A DNA stretch of 7,279 bases, from positions 1-7,279 of the forward strand of contig JALNWL010000133.1 in assembly GCA_023230905.1 (NCBI GenBank), given 5' to 3'. The DNA comes from Syntrophales bacterium (lineage in GTDB: Bacteria > Desulfobacterota > Syntrophia > Syntrophales > UBA2251). Numbering within the stretch: position 1 is the stretch's first letter; each line of letters begins with the position of its first letter. Made by a program: the position numbers and the translations under genes. The notes under the pieces are model-generated. The model had not been told where the DNA came from, ran no database searches, and was given only the letters and a program-made list of their open reading frames with translations. Of the stretch, positions 1 to 6,606 are shown in pieces.

Positions 1-83
1 CGCCCGCGCCCTAGACAGGGTCTGAGCCCACGCCGGACGGACTCACGCCCGGCGCACACGCGACCTCCCACCCGGATGAAGGG

Positions 84-112
84 TTGAATTGCACGCAGAA
101 TTCGGCTATAGG
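84..112 (+). promoter_or_regulatory. Candidate sigma70 promoter of the nucleotide-sugar dehydrogenase gene
   Basis: A -35-like TTGAAT at 84-89 is separated by 17 bases from a -10-like TATAGG at 107-112. Each hexamer matches the consensus at 4 of 6 positions, and the spacing is ideal. Transcription would begin near 119, giving a leader of about 30 bases that contains the GGAGG ribosome binding site at 140-144. This is inferred from sequence alone. Confidence 0.5.
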
Positions 113-150
113 GAGTCCCAGTTCATTCAGCCCACTCGCGGAGGCCCGGC

Positions 151-1494
151 ATGACCCATCCCGAAACCGCCGGCGCGGAGACGCCCCTGTCTCTCGCCAC
201 CCTCGACGCGCGCACGCACCGGCTTGCCGTCGTCGGCCTGGGCTACGTCGGCCTGCCGCTCGCCGTCCAGATGGCCCGCCATTTCGACGTGGTCGGGTTC
301 GACATCCGCCCGGAGCGGATCGCGGAACTTGAGGCGGGACGGGACCGGACCCTCGAGGTCGCCCCGGACGCGCTCAAGGCGGTCGCCATCGCCTTCTCGT
401 CGGACCCCGCCGTCCTGAAGACCTGCCGCCTGATCATCGTGGCCGTCCCGACCCCCATCGACGAGGCCCGCCGGCCCGACCTGCGGCCGGTCGAACAGGC
501 CTGCGTCCTGGTCGGTCGCAACCTGGCACGGGGGACCTGCGTCGTTTTCGAATCCACCGTCTACCCCGGCGTCACCGAGGAGGTCTGCGTCCCCCTCCTG
601 TCCCGGGAATCGGGTTTGAGCCTGGGCGAGGGATTCACCGTGGGCTATTCGCCCGAACGGATCAACCCGGGCGACCGCGTGCACACCCTGGAGAGCATCA
701 CGAAGATCGTCTCCGGATCCGACGCGGCCACCCTGAAGCTGCTCGTCGACGTCTACGGCCGGGTGGTCCGGGCGGGGATCCACCCCGCCGCCTCCATCAA
801 GATCGCCGAGGCGGCGAAGGTCATCGAGAACACGCAGCGGGACATCAACATCGCCCTGATGAACGAACTGGCGATCATCTTCCAGCGGATGGGCATCGAC
901 ACCCTGGACGTCCTCGCGGCGGCGGGAACGAAATGGAACTTCCTCCCCTTCCGCCCGGGGCTCGTCGGCGGCCACTGCATCGGCGTCGATCCGTACTACC
1001 TGACCTACAAGGCGGAGATGCTCGGCTACCACCCTGAAATGATCTTGGCCGGCCGCCGGATCAACGACAACATGGGCAAGTACGTGGCGGAACGGACCAT
1101 CAAGCTCCTGATCGGCGCCGGCACGCAGATCCGCGAGGCCACCATCGCCGTCCTGGGGCTCACCTTCAAGGAGGATGTCCCGGACCTCAGGAACACCCGC
1201 GTGATCGACATCATCCGGGAGCTTCAGGATTACGGAATCCGTACGGTCGTCCACGACCCGCTGGCGGACCCCGACGAGGTGGAGCGCTACTTCGGGCTCA
1301 CCCTGCACGACCTGAAGGACATCGGCCCCGTGGACGCCGTGATCGTGGCCGTCGCCCACGCCCCCTACCGGCGGCTCACCCTGGCGGACATCGCCGGCCT
1401 GTGCCGGAACGGCGACCCGGTCCTCGTCGACATCAAGGGGATGTTCGACCCGATGGAGGCGCGGGCGCGGGGTTTCCGCTACTGGCGGTTGTAG
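151..1494 (+). CDS. Nucleotide-sugar 6-dehydrogenase, TviB/WbpO class (UDP-GlcNAc/GalNAc dehydrogenase)
   Basis: This is a 447-residue cytoplasmic NAD-dependent enzyme of the UDP-glucose/GDP-mannose dehydrogenase superfamily. It oxidises C6 of a UDP-hexose twice to give a UDP-uronic acid. The N-terminal Rossmann motif is GLGYVGLP (29-36), followed by VPTP (99-102) and STVYPG (135-140). The central helix carries EAAKVIEN with K223 and N227. The catalytic thiol is C276 in GGHCIGVDPYYL, and the C-terminal domain has GLTFKEDVPDLRNT (336-349). The FRPGLVGGHCIGVDPYYLT context and the length fit the TviB/WbpO/CapL class, which acts on UDP-GlcNAc or UDP-GalNAc, better than classical Ugd. This substrate call is by family resemblance. 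GGAGG at 140-144, six bases upstream, supports the ATG at 151. It is the first of four sugar-nucleotide genes and likely supplies an N-acetylhexosaminuronic acid for surface polysaccharide. UDP-glucose is the main alternative substrate. Confidence 0.9.
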   Translation: MTHPETAGAETPLSLATLDARTHRLAVVGLGYVGLPLAVQMARHFDVVGFDIRPERIAELEAGRDRTLEVAPDALKAVAIAFSSDPAVLKTCRLIIVAVPTPIDEARRPDLRPVEQACVLVGRNLARGTCVVFESTVYPGVTEEVCVPLLSRESGLSLGEGFTVGYSPERINPGDRVHTLESITKIVSGSDAATLKLLVDVYGRVVRAGIHPAASIKIAEAAKVIENTQRDINIALMNELAIIFQRMGIDTLDVLAAAGTKWNFLPFRPGLVGGHCIGVDPYYLTYKAEMLGYHPEMILAGRRINDNMGKYVAERTIKLLIGAGTQIREATIAVLGLTFKEDVPDLRNTRVIDIIRELQDYGIRTVVHDPLADPDEVERYFGLTLHDLKDIGPVDAVIVAVAHAPYRRLTLADIAGLCRNGDPVLVDIKGMFDPMEARARGFRYWRL

Positions 1495-1508
1495 TCGCGT
1501 GTACGAGC

Positions 1509-1650
1509 GCCGGAAATCCGCTTCCACCAGCGCGAATCGAGATTTTTTCGGACCGCCCGGGAGCACGGCGCCCCTTCGGCGCATGGGACGCGAAGGAAAT
1601 GCCGGAACGAAAAAAATGTCTTGAGCGCGGCGGGAGCGGATTTCCCAAGC
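1509..1650. repeat. Imperfect palindromic element filling the spacer between genes 1 and 2
   Basis: Three inverted-repeat blocks share one centre near 1575-1579. 1512-1525 pairs with 1632-1645 at 13 of 14 positions (GGAAATCCGCTTCC against GGGAGCGGATTTCC). 1543-1550 (TTTTTTCG) pairs with 1608-1615 (CGAAAAAA) at 8 of 8. 1568-1572 (GCGCC) pairs with 1578-1582 (GGCGC) around a 5-base loop. CGCG at 1531-1534 also lines up with CGCG at 1626-1629. The collinear order of the blocks suggests one decayed long palindrome, such as a MITE-like insertion or a large mRNA hairpin. It ends just before the ribosome binding site of the next gene. No obvious target-site duplication is visible. Confidence 0.6.
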
Positions 1651-1677
1651 GCCCTGACCAAAAAGGATTTCGGAAAA

Positions 1678-2691
1678 ATGCCTGAAACGATTCTCGTCAC
1701 CGGCGCGGCCGGGTTCATCGGCTTTCATCTGACGAAACGCCTCCTCGACGCCGGGCTCACGGTCGTCGGGGTGGACAACCTGAATCCCTACTACGACGTC
1801 CGCCTAAAGGAGGACCGCCTCGCCCGACTGCAGGGCTCCCCGGGGTTTCGCTTCGTCCGCCTCGACCTCGCCGACCGGGACGGCATGGCGGCGCTCTTCG
1901 CGCGGGAGAAGCCCGCGCGCGTGGTCCATCTGGCCGCTCAGGCCGGCGTCCGGTATTCGCTCGAAAACCCCCTCGCCTATGTCGAGAGCAACTTGGTCGG
2001 CTTCCTCCACGTCCTGGAGGGCTGCCGTCATCACGACGTCCGCCACCTCGTCTTCGCCTCGTCGAGCTCCGTTTATGGCGGCAACACCCGGATGCCCTTT
2101 TCCGTCCACGATAACGTGGACCATCCCGTGAGCCTCTACGCGGCCACGAAGAAATCGAACGAACTGATGGCCCACGCCTACGCGGCCCTCTACGGCCTGC
2201 CCTGCACGGGACTGCGCTTCTTCACGGTTTACGGTCCGTGGGGCCGGCCGGACATGGCCCTGTTCCTCTTCACCCGTGCGATCCTGGCGGGCGAACCCAT
2301 CGACGTCTATAACCACGGGCGGATGCAGCGGGACTTCACCTATATCGACGACATCGTGGAGGGGGTTTCCCGTATCCTGGACCTGATCCCCGCGCCGGAT
2401 CCCCGGTGGCGGGGCGAGGCGCCGGACCCGGCGACGAGTTTCGCCCCGTACCGGATCTATAACATCGGCAACAACGCCCCGGTGGCGCTGACCGACTTCA
2501 TCGCGGCGATCGAGGCGGCGCTGGGCCGCAAGGCCGTCCGGAACCCGCTGCCGCTGCAGCCCGGAGACGTTCCGGCCACCTACGCGGACGTGGACGATCT
2601 GACCGCCGCGGTGGGATTCAAGCCGTCGACCCCGCTCGCTGAGGGGATTGGCCGGTTCATCCGGTGGTACCGGGATTACTACGGCGCCTGA
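1678..2691 (+). CDS. UDP-glucuronate 4-epimerase family protein (CapI/LspL type, extended SDR)
   Basis: A 337-residue extended short-chain dehydrogenase/reductase, close to the usual length of about 335 residues for this family. The NAD-binding glycine motif is TGAAGFIG (G9, G12, G15). VDNLNPYYD (32-40), HLAAQAGVRYS (84-94), the serine run FASSSSVYG (126-134) and the catalytic Y154xxxK158 follow. FFTVYGPWGRPDMA (181-194) and QRDFTYIDDIVEG (217-229) are strong signatures of bacterial UDP-glucuronate 4-epimerases, which interconvert UDP-GlcA and UDP-GalA. The ATG at 1678 is chosen because the glycine motif starts at its normal distance and AAGGA lies at 1663-1667. An in-frame TTG at 1621 would add 19 residues lying inside the palindromic spacer and is unlikely. 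Since the upstream dehydrogenase looks specific for N-acetylated sugars, this enzyme might act on its product. Substrate is therefore less certain than family. Confidence 0.9.
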   Translation: MPETILVTGAAGFIGFHLTKRLLDAGLTVVGVDNLNPYYDVRLKEDRLARLQGSPGFRFVRLDLADRDGMAALFAREKPARVVHLAAQAGVRYSLENPLAYVESNLVGFLHVLEGCRHHDVRHLVFASSSSVYGGNTRMPFSVHDNVDHPVSLYAATKKSNELMAHAYAALYGLPCTGLRFFTVYGPWGRPDMALFLFTRAILAGEPIDVYNHGRMQRDFTYIDDIVEGVSRILDLIPAPDPRWRGEAPDPATSFAPYRIYNIGNNAPVALTDFIAAIEAALGRKAVRNPLPLQPGDVPATYADVDDLTAAVGFKPSTPLAEGIGRFIRWYRDYYGA

Positions 2692-2721
2692 ACCGCCACG
2701 CGGCCCGGGCGCGCTTTGCCC

Positions 2722-2751
2722 TTGACAGGCCCGACCCCGCGCAACTAGGAT
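2722..2751 (+). promoter_or_regulatory. Candidate sigma70 promoter of gmd-fcl
   Basis: A perfect -35 hexamer TTGACA at 2722-2727 is followed, after 18 bases, by TAGGAT at 2746-2751 (4 of 6 to TATAAT). It lies in the 152-base gap before gmd. A start near 2758 would give a leader of about 85 bases. This would let gmd-fcl be expressed separately from the two upstream genes. Confidence 0.6.
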
Positions 2752-2764
2752 GGTCGGGAAACAC

Positions 2765-2788
2765 CCCGGGCCGGAGCACCGGCCCGGG
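2765..2788 (+). promoter_or_regulatory. Strong stem-loop at the 5' end of the gmd leader
   Basis: CCCGGGCCGG (2765-2774) and CCGGCCCGGG (2779-2788) form a perfect 10-bp all-GC stem with the 4-base loop AGCA. It begins only a few bases after the predicted transcription start. No T tract follows, so it is not a standard terminator. A 5' mRNA-stabilising hairpin or a protein-binding site are possible roles. The structure is seen; the function is inferred. Confidence 0.6.
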
Positions 2789-2803
2789 TGAGGACACCAT
2801 TTC

Positions 2804-2821
2804 CGGGTCGCCCGCGACCCG
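2804..2821 (+). promoter_or_regulatory. Second stem-loop, directly before the gmd ribosome binding site
   Basis: CGGGTCG (2804-2810) and CGACCCG (2815-2821) form a perfect 7-bp stem with the loop CCCG. It ends four bases before the AAGGAG Shine-Dalgarno at 2826-2831, so it could influence ribosome access. In GC-rich DNA some such hairpins arise by chance. Confidence 0.45.
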
Positions 2822-2843
2822 CCGGAAGGAGAACAACACGGAC

Positions 2844-3875
<1,032 letters not shown>

Positions 3876-3902
3876 GGGCAACGGACGTTCAGGGAGGCCA
3901 CG

Positions 3903-4841
3903 ATGACCGACATGCGAAACCGACGGATCACCGTCACCGGCGGCAAAGGGTTCCTGGGCGCCCATCTCCTCCGGGAGCTGGACGCAAAGGGCTGCCGCCG
4001 CGTTTCCGTCGCCGATCTGCCGGAGTACAACCTCGTCCGCATCGAGGACGTCCGGCGTCTGTACGAGGAGCAGCGGCCGGACATCGTCATCCACCTGGCC
4101 GCCAAGGTGGGGGGCATCGGCTTCAACGAGGCCAACCCCGCGCCGCTGTTCTACGACAATCTCATGATGGGGGTCCAGCTCATGCACGAGGGGTCCCTCC
4201 GCAAGATCAGCAAATTCGTCGCGCTGGGAACGATCTGCGCCTACCCCAAGTTCACCCCCGTCCCCTTCCGGGAGGACGACCTCTGGAACGGCTACCCCGA
4301 GGAGACGAACGCCCCCTACGGCCTCGCGAAGAAGATGATGCTCGTCCAGGCCCAGGCCTACCGGCGTCAGTACGGGTTCAACGCGATCTTCTTGCTGCCC
4401 GTCAACCTCTACGGCCCGGGGGACAACTTCGACCCCGCCTCGTCTCACGTGATCCCCGCCCTGATCAGGAAGTGCGTGGACGCGAAGCGGGCCGGCGCCC
4501 CGGAGATCGTGGTCTGGGGGACGGGCGCCGCCACCCGCGAGTTCTTCTACGTCGAGGACGCCGCGGAGGCGATCGCGCTGGCGACGGAAAAGTACGACGG
4601 TCCGGAGCCGGTCAACATCGGCGCCGGCTTCGAAATCTCCATCCGGGACTTGACGGAACTGATCGTGGAGCTGACGAGGTTCACCGGCCGCGTGGTCTGG
4701 GACGCCACCCGTCCGGACGGTCAGCCCCGGCGGATGCTGAACACCGACCGGGCCCGGGACGCCTTCGGCTTCCAGGCACGGACCGCCTTCCGGGAGGGGC
4801 TCGCCAAGACCATCGCCTGGTATGAACGAACCCGGCCCTGA
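3903..4841 (+). CDS. fcl: GDP-L-fucose synthase (GDP-4-keto-6-deoxymannose 3,5-epimerase/4-reductase)
   Basis: A 312-residue extended SDR that epimerises C3 and C5 of GDP-4-keto-6-deoxymannose and reduces C4 with NADPH to give GDP-L-fucose. The dinucleotide motif is TGGKGFLG (G13, G16, G19). HLAAKVGGIGFNEANPA (64-80) is characteristic. The active site reads GTICAYPK (109-116). T110 takes the place of the serine at E. coli position 107, and C112 matches the acid/base Cys109. Y139 and K143 form the YxxxK pair, and H182 in SSHVIPALI matches the second acid/base His179. NLYGPGDNFDP (168-178) and REFFYVEDAAEA (212-223) complete the signature. AGGGAGG at 3891-3897 lies five bases before the ATG. 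The gene is also called wcaG. It forms a two-gene unit with gmd and is probably co-transcribed with it. Confidence 0.95.
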   Translation: MTDMRNRRITVTGGKGFLGAHLLRELDAKGCRRVSVADLPEYNLVRIEDVRRLYEEQRPDIVIHLAAKVGGIGFNEANPAPLFYDNLMMGVQLMHEGSLRKISKFVALGTICAYPKFTPVPFREDDLWNGYPEETNAPYGLAKKMMLVQAQAYRRQYGFNAIFLLPVNLYGPGDNFDPASSHVIPALIRKCVDAKRAGAPEIVVWGTGAATREFFYVEDAAEAIALATEKYDGPEPVNIGAGFEISIRDLTELIVELTRFTGRVVWDATRPDGQPRRMLNTDRARDAFGFQARTAFREGLAKTIAWYERTRP

Positions 4842-4858
4842 CCCCCGGACCGGACGCG

Positions 4859-4930
4859 CCGGAGCCCCGCGGTAAACCGGAACGGGGGCGCTCCGGTTCC
4901 TGACCGCCGGTCAGGGGAGACATGTTTTTT
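4859..4930 (+). terminator. Possible terminator region after fcl (two hairpins, then T6)
   Basis: CCGGAGC (4859-4865) pairs with GCTCCGG (4890-4896). The stem can extend inward by CCC/GGG past a one-base bulge. A second hairpin, CCTGACC (4899-4905) with GGTCAGG (4909-4915), has the 3-base loop GCC. A run of six T lies at 4925-4930, nine bases after the second stem. That distance is longer than in a classic intrinsic terminator, so efficiency is uncertain. It would separate the sugar genes from the ATP synthase genes. Confidence 0.4.
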
Positions 4931-4932
4931 AT

Positions 4933-4961
4933 TTGACTTCATTCCCCAATCGTGCTAAGAG
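4933..4961 (+). promoter_or_regulatory. Candidate promoter of the atpZ-atpI-atpB unit
   Basis: TTGACT at 4933-4938 (5 of 6 to the -35 consensus) is followed after 17 bases by TAAGAG at 4956-4961 (3 of 6). An extended -10 TGC at 4953-4955 supports it. The predicted start, near 4968, is only about five bases before the atpZ ATG. Confidence 0.45.
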
Positions 4962-4972
4962 GCGCGGCGACA

Positions 4973-5257
4973 ATGGATAGGGCAACGAGAAAGTCGGCCA
5001 TTCAGTTGGCGTACGCCAGCAGCATCGGCATCGCCATGGTCATGATGGTTTTTGGCGGGTTGTTTTTCGGGCTCTATCTGGACCGGAAGCTGGACACGGG
5101 CAACACCTTCACCTTCGTGTTTCTCGTCATCGGTCTCGTCGCCGGCTTCCGCAACATTTACGTCCTGATCCGGAAGAATTTCACGGACGAACGAGATGTC
5201 ATCACGTGTGTAAAAAGTGAACCCCATCGTAAAAGACCCACTCCAAAAAAGACTTGA
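4973..5257 (+). CDS. atpZ: AtpZ/AtpI-family small membrane protein of the ATP synthase locus
   Basis: A 94-residue protein resembling the AtpZ family (the F0F1-ATPase-associated 'ATPase_gene1' type), small two-helix proteins encoded at the head of atp operons. Members are linked to ATP synthase assembly or Mg2+/Ca2+ handling. Two hydrophobic segments lie at about 13-34 and 46-66. The QLAYASSIGIAM start, GxxFGLYLDRKL (29-40) and the LVIGLVAGFRNIY stretch (51-63) match the family pattern. The tail after residue 67 is polar and basic. The ATG at 4973 was chosen because AAGAGG lies at 4957-4962 and the N-terminus then has family-like length. A GTG at 4952 would add seven residues and is less likely. 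The last 41 bases overlap the next gene. It is first of three atp genes. Confidence 0.8.
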   Translation: MDRATRKSAIQLAYASSIGIAMVMMVFGGLFFGLYLDRKLDTGNTFTFVFLVIGLVAGFRNIYVLIRKNFTDERDVITCVKSEPHRKRPTPKKT

Positions 5258-5612
5258 GGTCACCAACTGGGTTCTGTTGGCCCTGCTCACGCTCCTGAGC
5301 GCCCTGTGGGCCTCCCCCCGTTTCGTCGCCGGGATCGTTTGCGGCGGGCTCATCTGCATCATTAACTTTCACTGGCTTTACCGCAATCTGACGACGGTTT
5401 TTGCACAGTTGACCGAAAAGGCGAAGTCGGCGGTCATGATCCGCTACGTCCTTCGCTTCGTCCTGACGGCGGCGGTGCTCTTCGTGGTCATCACCCGGGA
5501 GTGGGTGGATATCTTCGGGCTGGTCATCGGCCTGTCTATCGTGGTCGTCAACGTCGTTTTGACCATCGTCCTCGTGTATGGAAAAAAAAATCTCATTCAG
5601 GAGGTTAGATAA
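5217..5612 (+). CDS. atpI: AtpI-like ATP synthase subunit I family membrane protein
   Basis: A 131-residue protein with four predicted transmembrane segments at about 17-32, 35-53, 77-93 and 99-121. A polar stretch with basic residues (about 56-76) separates the two hairpins. Size, topology and position directly before atpB fit the ATP synthase I family (AtpI), thought to help assemble the c-ring. The match is by topology and context more than by hard motifs. The only sensible start is the GTG at 5217, because a TAA in frame lies just before it at 5211-5213. No good Shine-Dalgarno is visible, so translation may depend on ribosomes finishing atpZ, which it overlaps. A later TTG at 5277 would delete part of the first helix. 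The gene ends three bases before the atpB start and contains a run of nine A at 5582-5590. Confidence 0.75.
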   Translation: MNPIVKDPLQKRLEVTNWVLLALLTLLSALWASPRFVAGIVCGGLICIINFHWLYRNLTTVFAQLTEKAKSAVMIRYVLRFVLTAAVLFVVITREWVDIFGLVIGLSIVVVNVVLTIVLVYGKKNLIQEVR

Positions 5613-5615
5613 CCA

Positions 5616-6269
5616 ATGCATTCGTTGTCATTTCTGGCCAATCCCTTTTTCCCGGATCACGTCACCTATACGTGGTTTGCCATGGCCGTGCTGGCGGTGC
5701 TGAGCTTTCTGGCGACCCGGAGGGTTAGCATCGTCCCGGGCGGCTTTCAGAACGTCATGGAGGCGATCGTCGTCGGTTTCGACGGCCTGCTCCTGGATAC
5801 GATGGGCCCACACGGCCGGAAATTCTTCCCCCTGATCGCCACCCTGGGTCTGTTCATCCTCTTTTCCAACCTCATCGGCCTGGTGCCCGGCTTCGCGTCG
5901 CCGACGGCCAGCCTCAACACGAACGCCGCCATGGCCCTGGTCGTCTTCATCATGACGCACGTCGTGGGCATCCAGATCCACGGGTTCAAGTACGTCAAGC
6001 AGTTCCTCGGCCCCGTCTGGTGGCTCATCCCGCTCATGATGCCCATCGAAATCATCAGCCACCTGACGCGCCCCCTGTCGCTCTCCGTCCGGCTGTTCGG
6101 CAACATCGAAGGGGGGCACATCGTGATCGCCGTTCTGCTGATCCTGGTGCCGTTCCTGGTCCCGCTGCCCATCTATCTGCTCAAGGTGTTGATCTCCTTC
6201 ATCCAGACCCTGGTCTTCGTGCTCCTGTCCATGATGTACATCGCAGGCGCCATGGAGGAGGGCCACTGA
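5616..6269 (+). CDS. atpB: F-type ATP synthase subunit a (F0 sector)
   Basis: A 217-residue polytopic inner-membrane protein that forms the proton (or Na+) half-channels against the c-ring. Hydrophobic segments lie at about 18-34, 73-92, 104-121, 134-148, 166-188 and 190-211. The signature RPLSLSVRLFGN (152-163) holds R159, equivalent to the essential E. coli Arg210. SFIQTLVFVLLSMMYIAGA (194-212) holds Q197, equivalent to Gln252. The protein is shorter than E. coli subunit a (271 residues), mostly at the N-terminus, as in many non-enterobacterial homologues. Aligning on R159 and Q197 puts H168 at the E. coli Glu219 position and K190 at the His245 position, which is unusual. AGGAGG at 5599-5604, 11 bases upstream, supports the ATG at 5616. 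No subunit c gene follows. Confidence 0.95.
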   Translation: MHSLSFLANPFFPDHVTYTWFAMAVLAVLSFLATRRVSIVPGGFQNVMEAIVVGFDGLLLDTMGPHGRKFFPLIATLGLFILFSNLIGLVPGFASPTASLNTNAAMALVVFIMTHVVGIQIHGFKYVKQFLGPVWWLIPLMMPIEIISHLTRPLSLSVRLFGNIEGGHIVIAVLLILVPFLVPLPIYLLKVLISFIQTLVFVLLSMMYIAGAMEEGH

Positions 6270-6287
6270 GAGACCCGGCGGGGCATC

Positions 6288-6330
6288 GTCCGCTCCCTCC
6301 CCGGGACGGACCCGCCCGGCGCCGCCGGGC
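6288..6330 (+). other. Two consecutive hairpins just after atpB
   Basis: GTCCG (6288-6292) plus TCCC (6294-6297) pair with GGGACGGAC (6303-6311), with C6293 bulged and a 5-base loop. GCCCGGC (6314-6320) pairs perfectly with GCCGGGC (6324-6330) around the loop GCC. Neither is followed by a T tract. They may protect the atpB mRNA 3' end or pause polymerase before the terminator at 6356-6389. Confidence 0.45.
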
Positions 6331-6355
6331 CTGAAACCACCCCACGCCACCGACG

Positions 6356-6389
6356 AAGGTCGGAGCCGCACAGGCTCCGGCCTTTTTTT
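6356..6389 (+). terminator. Rho-independent terminator of the atp unit
   Basis: GGTCGGAGCC (6358-6367) pairs with GGCTCCGGCC (6373-6382) through ten pairs including one G-U. The loop is GCACA, and seven T follow directly at 6383-6389. The AA at 6356-6357 can extend the stem into the T run. It lies 86 bases after the atpB stop and would end the + strand transcript. Read on the - strand it lacks a good T tract, so it mainly serves the + strand. Confidence 0.9.
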
Positions 6390-6606
6390 GCGCTTTCGAC
6401 GGGATGCTTGGTCGCCGGGTGCTGCATAACGCGCGGCATGGACATTCCTGCCCTTAGGATGCCGCCTGTTCGCGAAGATCCCCCCGGCCCCCATCCCGGC
6501 GTCGCTCTCACGGGGATGCACCCGACGTCGTGGCAACCGGCCGGACACGCCCGTGCTTGCTGCCCAACCGATGGATTTTCGCGAGGACGGGTGAACCGTC
6601 CCGCTG
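6390..6606. other. Gene-free convergent spacer with weak inverted repeats
   Basis: With 6270-6389 this makes a 337-base gap between atpB and the convergent gene. I see no coding region, tRNA or known RNA element here. Inverted repeats are GCGGCAT/ATGCCGC (6433-6439 and 6459-6465, loop 19), CATCCC/GGGATG (6492-6497 and 6513-6518) and GGACGG/CCGTCC (6585-6590 and 6596-6601, loop 5). The last lies five bases beyond the - strand stop codon and could act as a weak 3' hairpin for that gene, though no T tract follows. Some of these are expected by chance in GC-rich DNA. Confidence 0.5.

Noticed and set aside
522..540. Sigma54-like TGGCAC sequence
   Set aside because: It lies inside the dehydrogenase coding region, and the matching GC element of the -12 box is not at the required spacing.
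1621..1677. Upstream TTG start for the epimerase, adding 19 residues
   Set aside because: The extra residues are encoded by the right arm of the palindromic spacer. The family normally begins right before the glycine motif, as with the ATG at 1678.
127..1728. Long open frame on the - strand opposite the dehydrogenase gene
   Set aside because: It is the antisense shadow of a clearly conserved gene. Its translation is low-complexity (rich in D, G, R, V), typical of GC-rich antisense frames.
5628..6548. Open frame on the - strand opposite atpB and the terminator
   Set aside because: It reads antisense through a conserved membrane protein gene and a strong terminator, and its product is a polar, low-complexity shadow.
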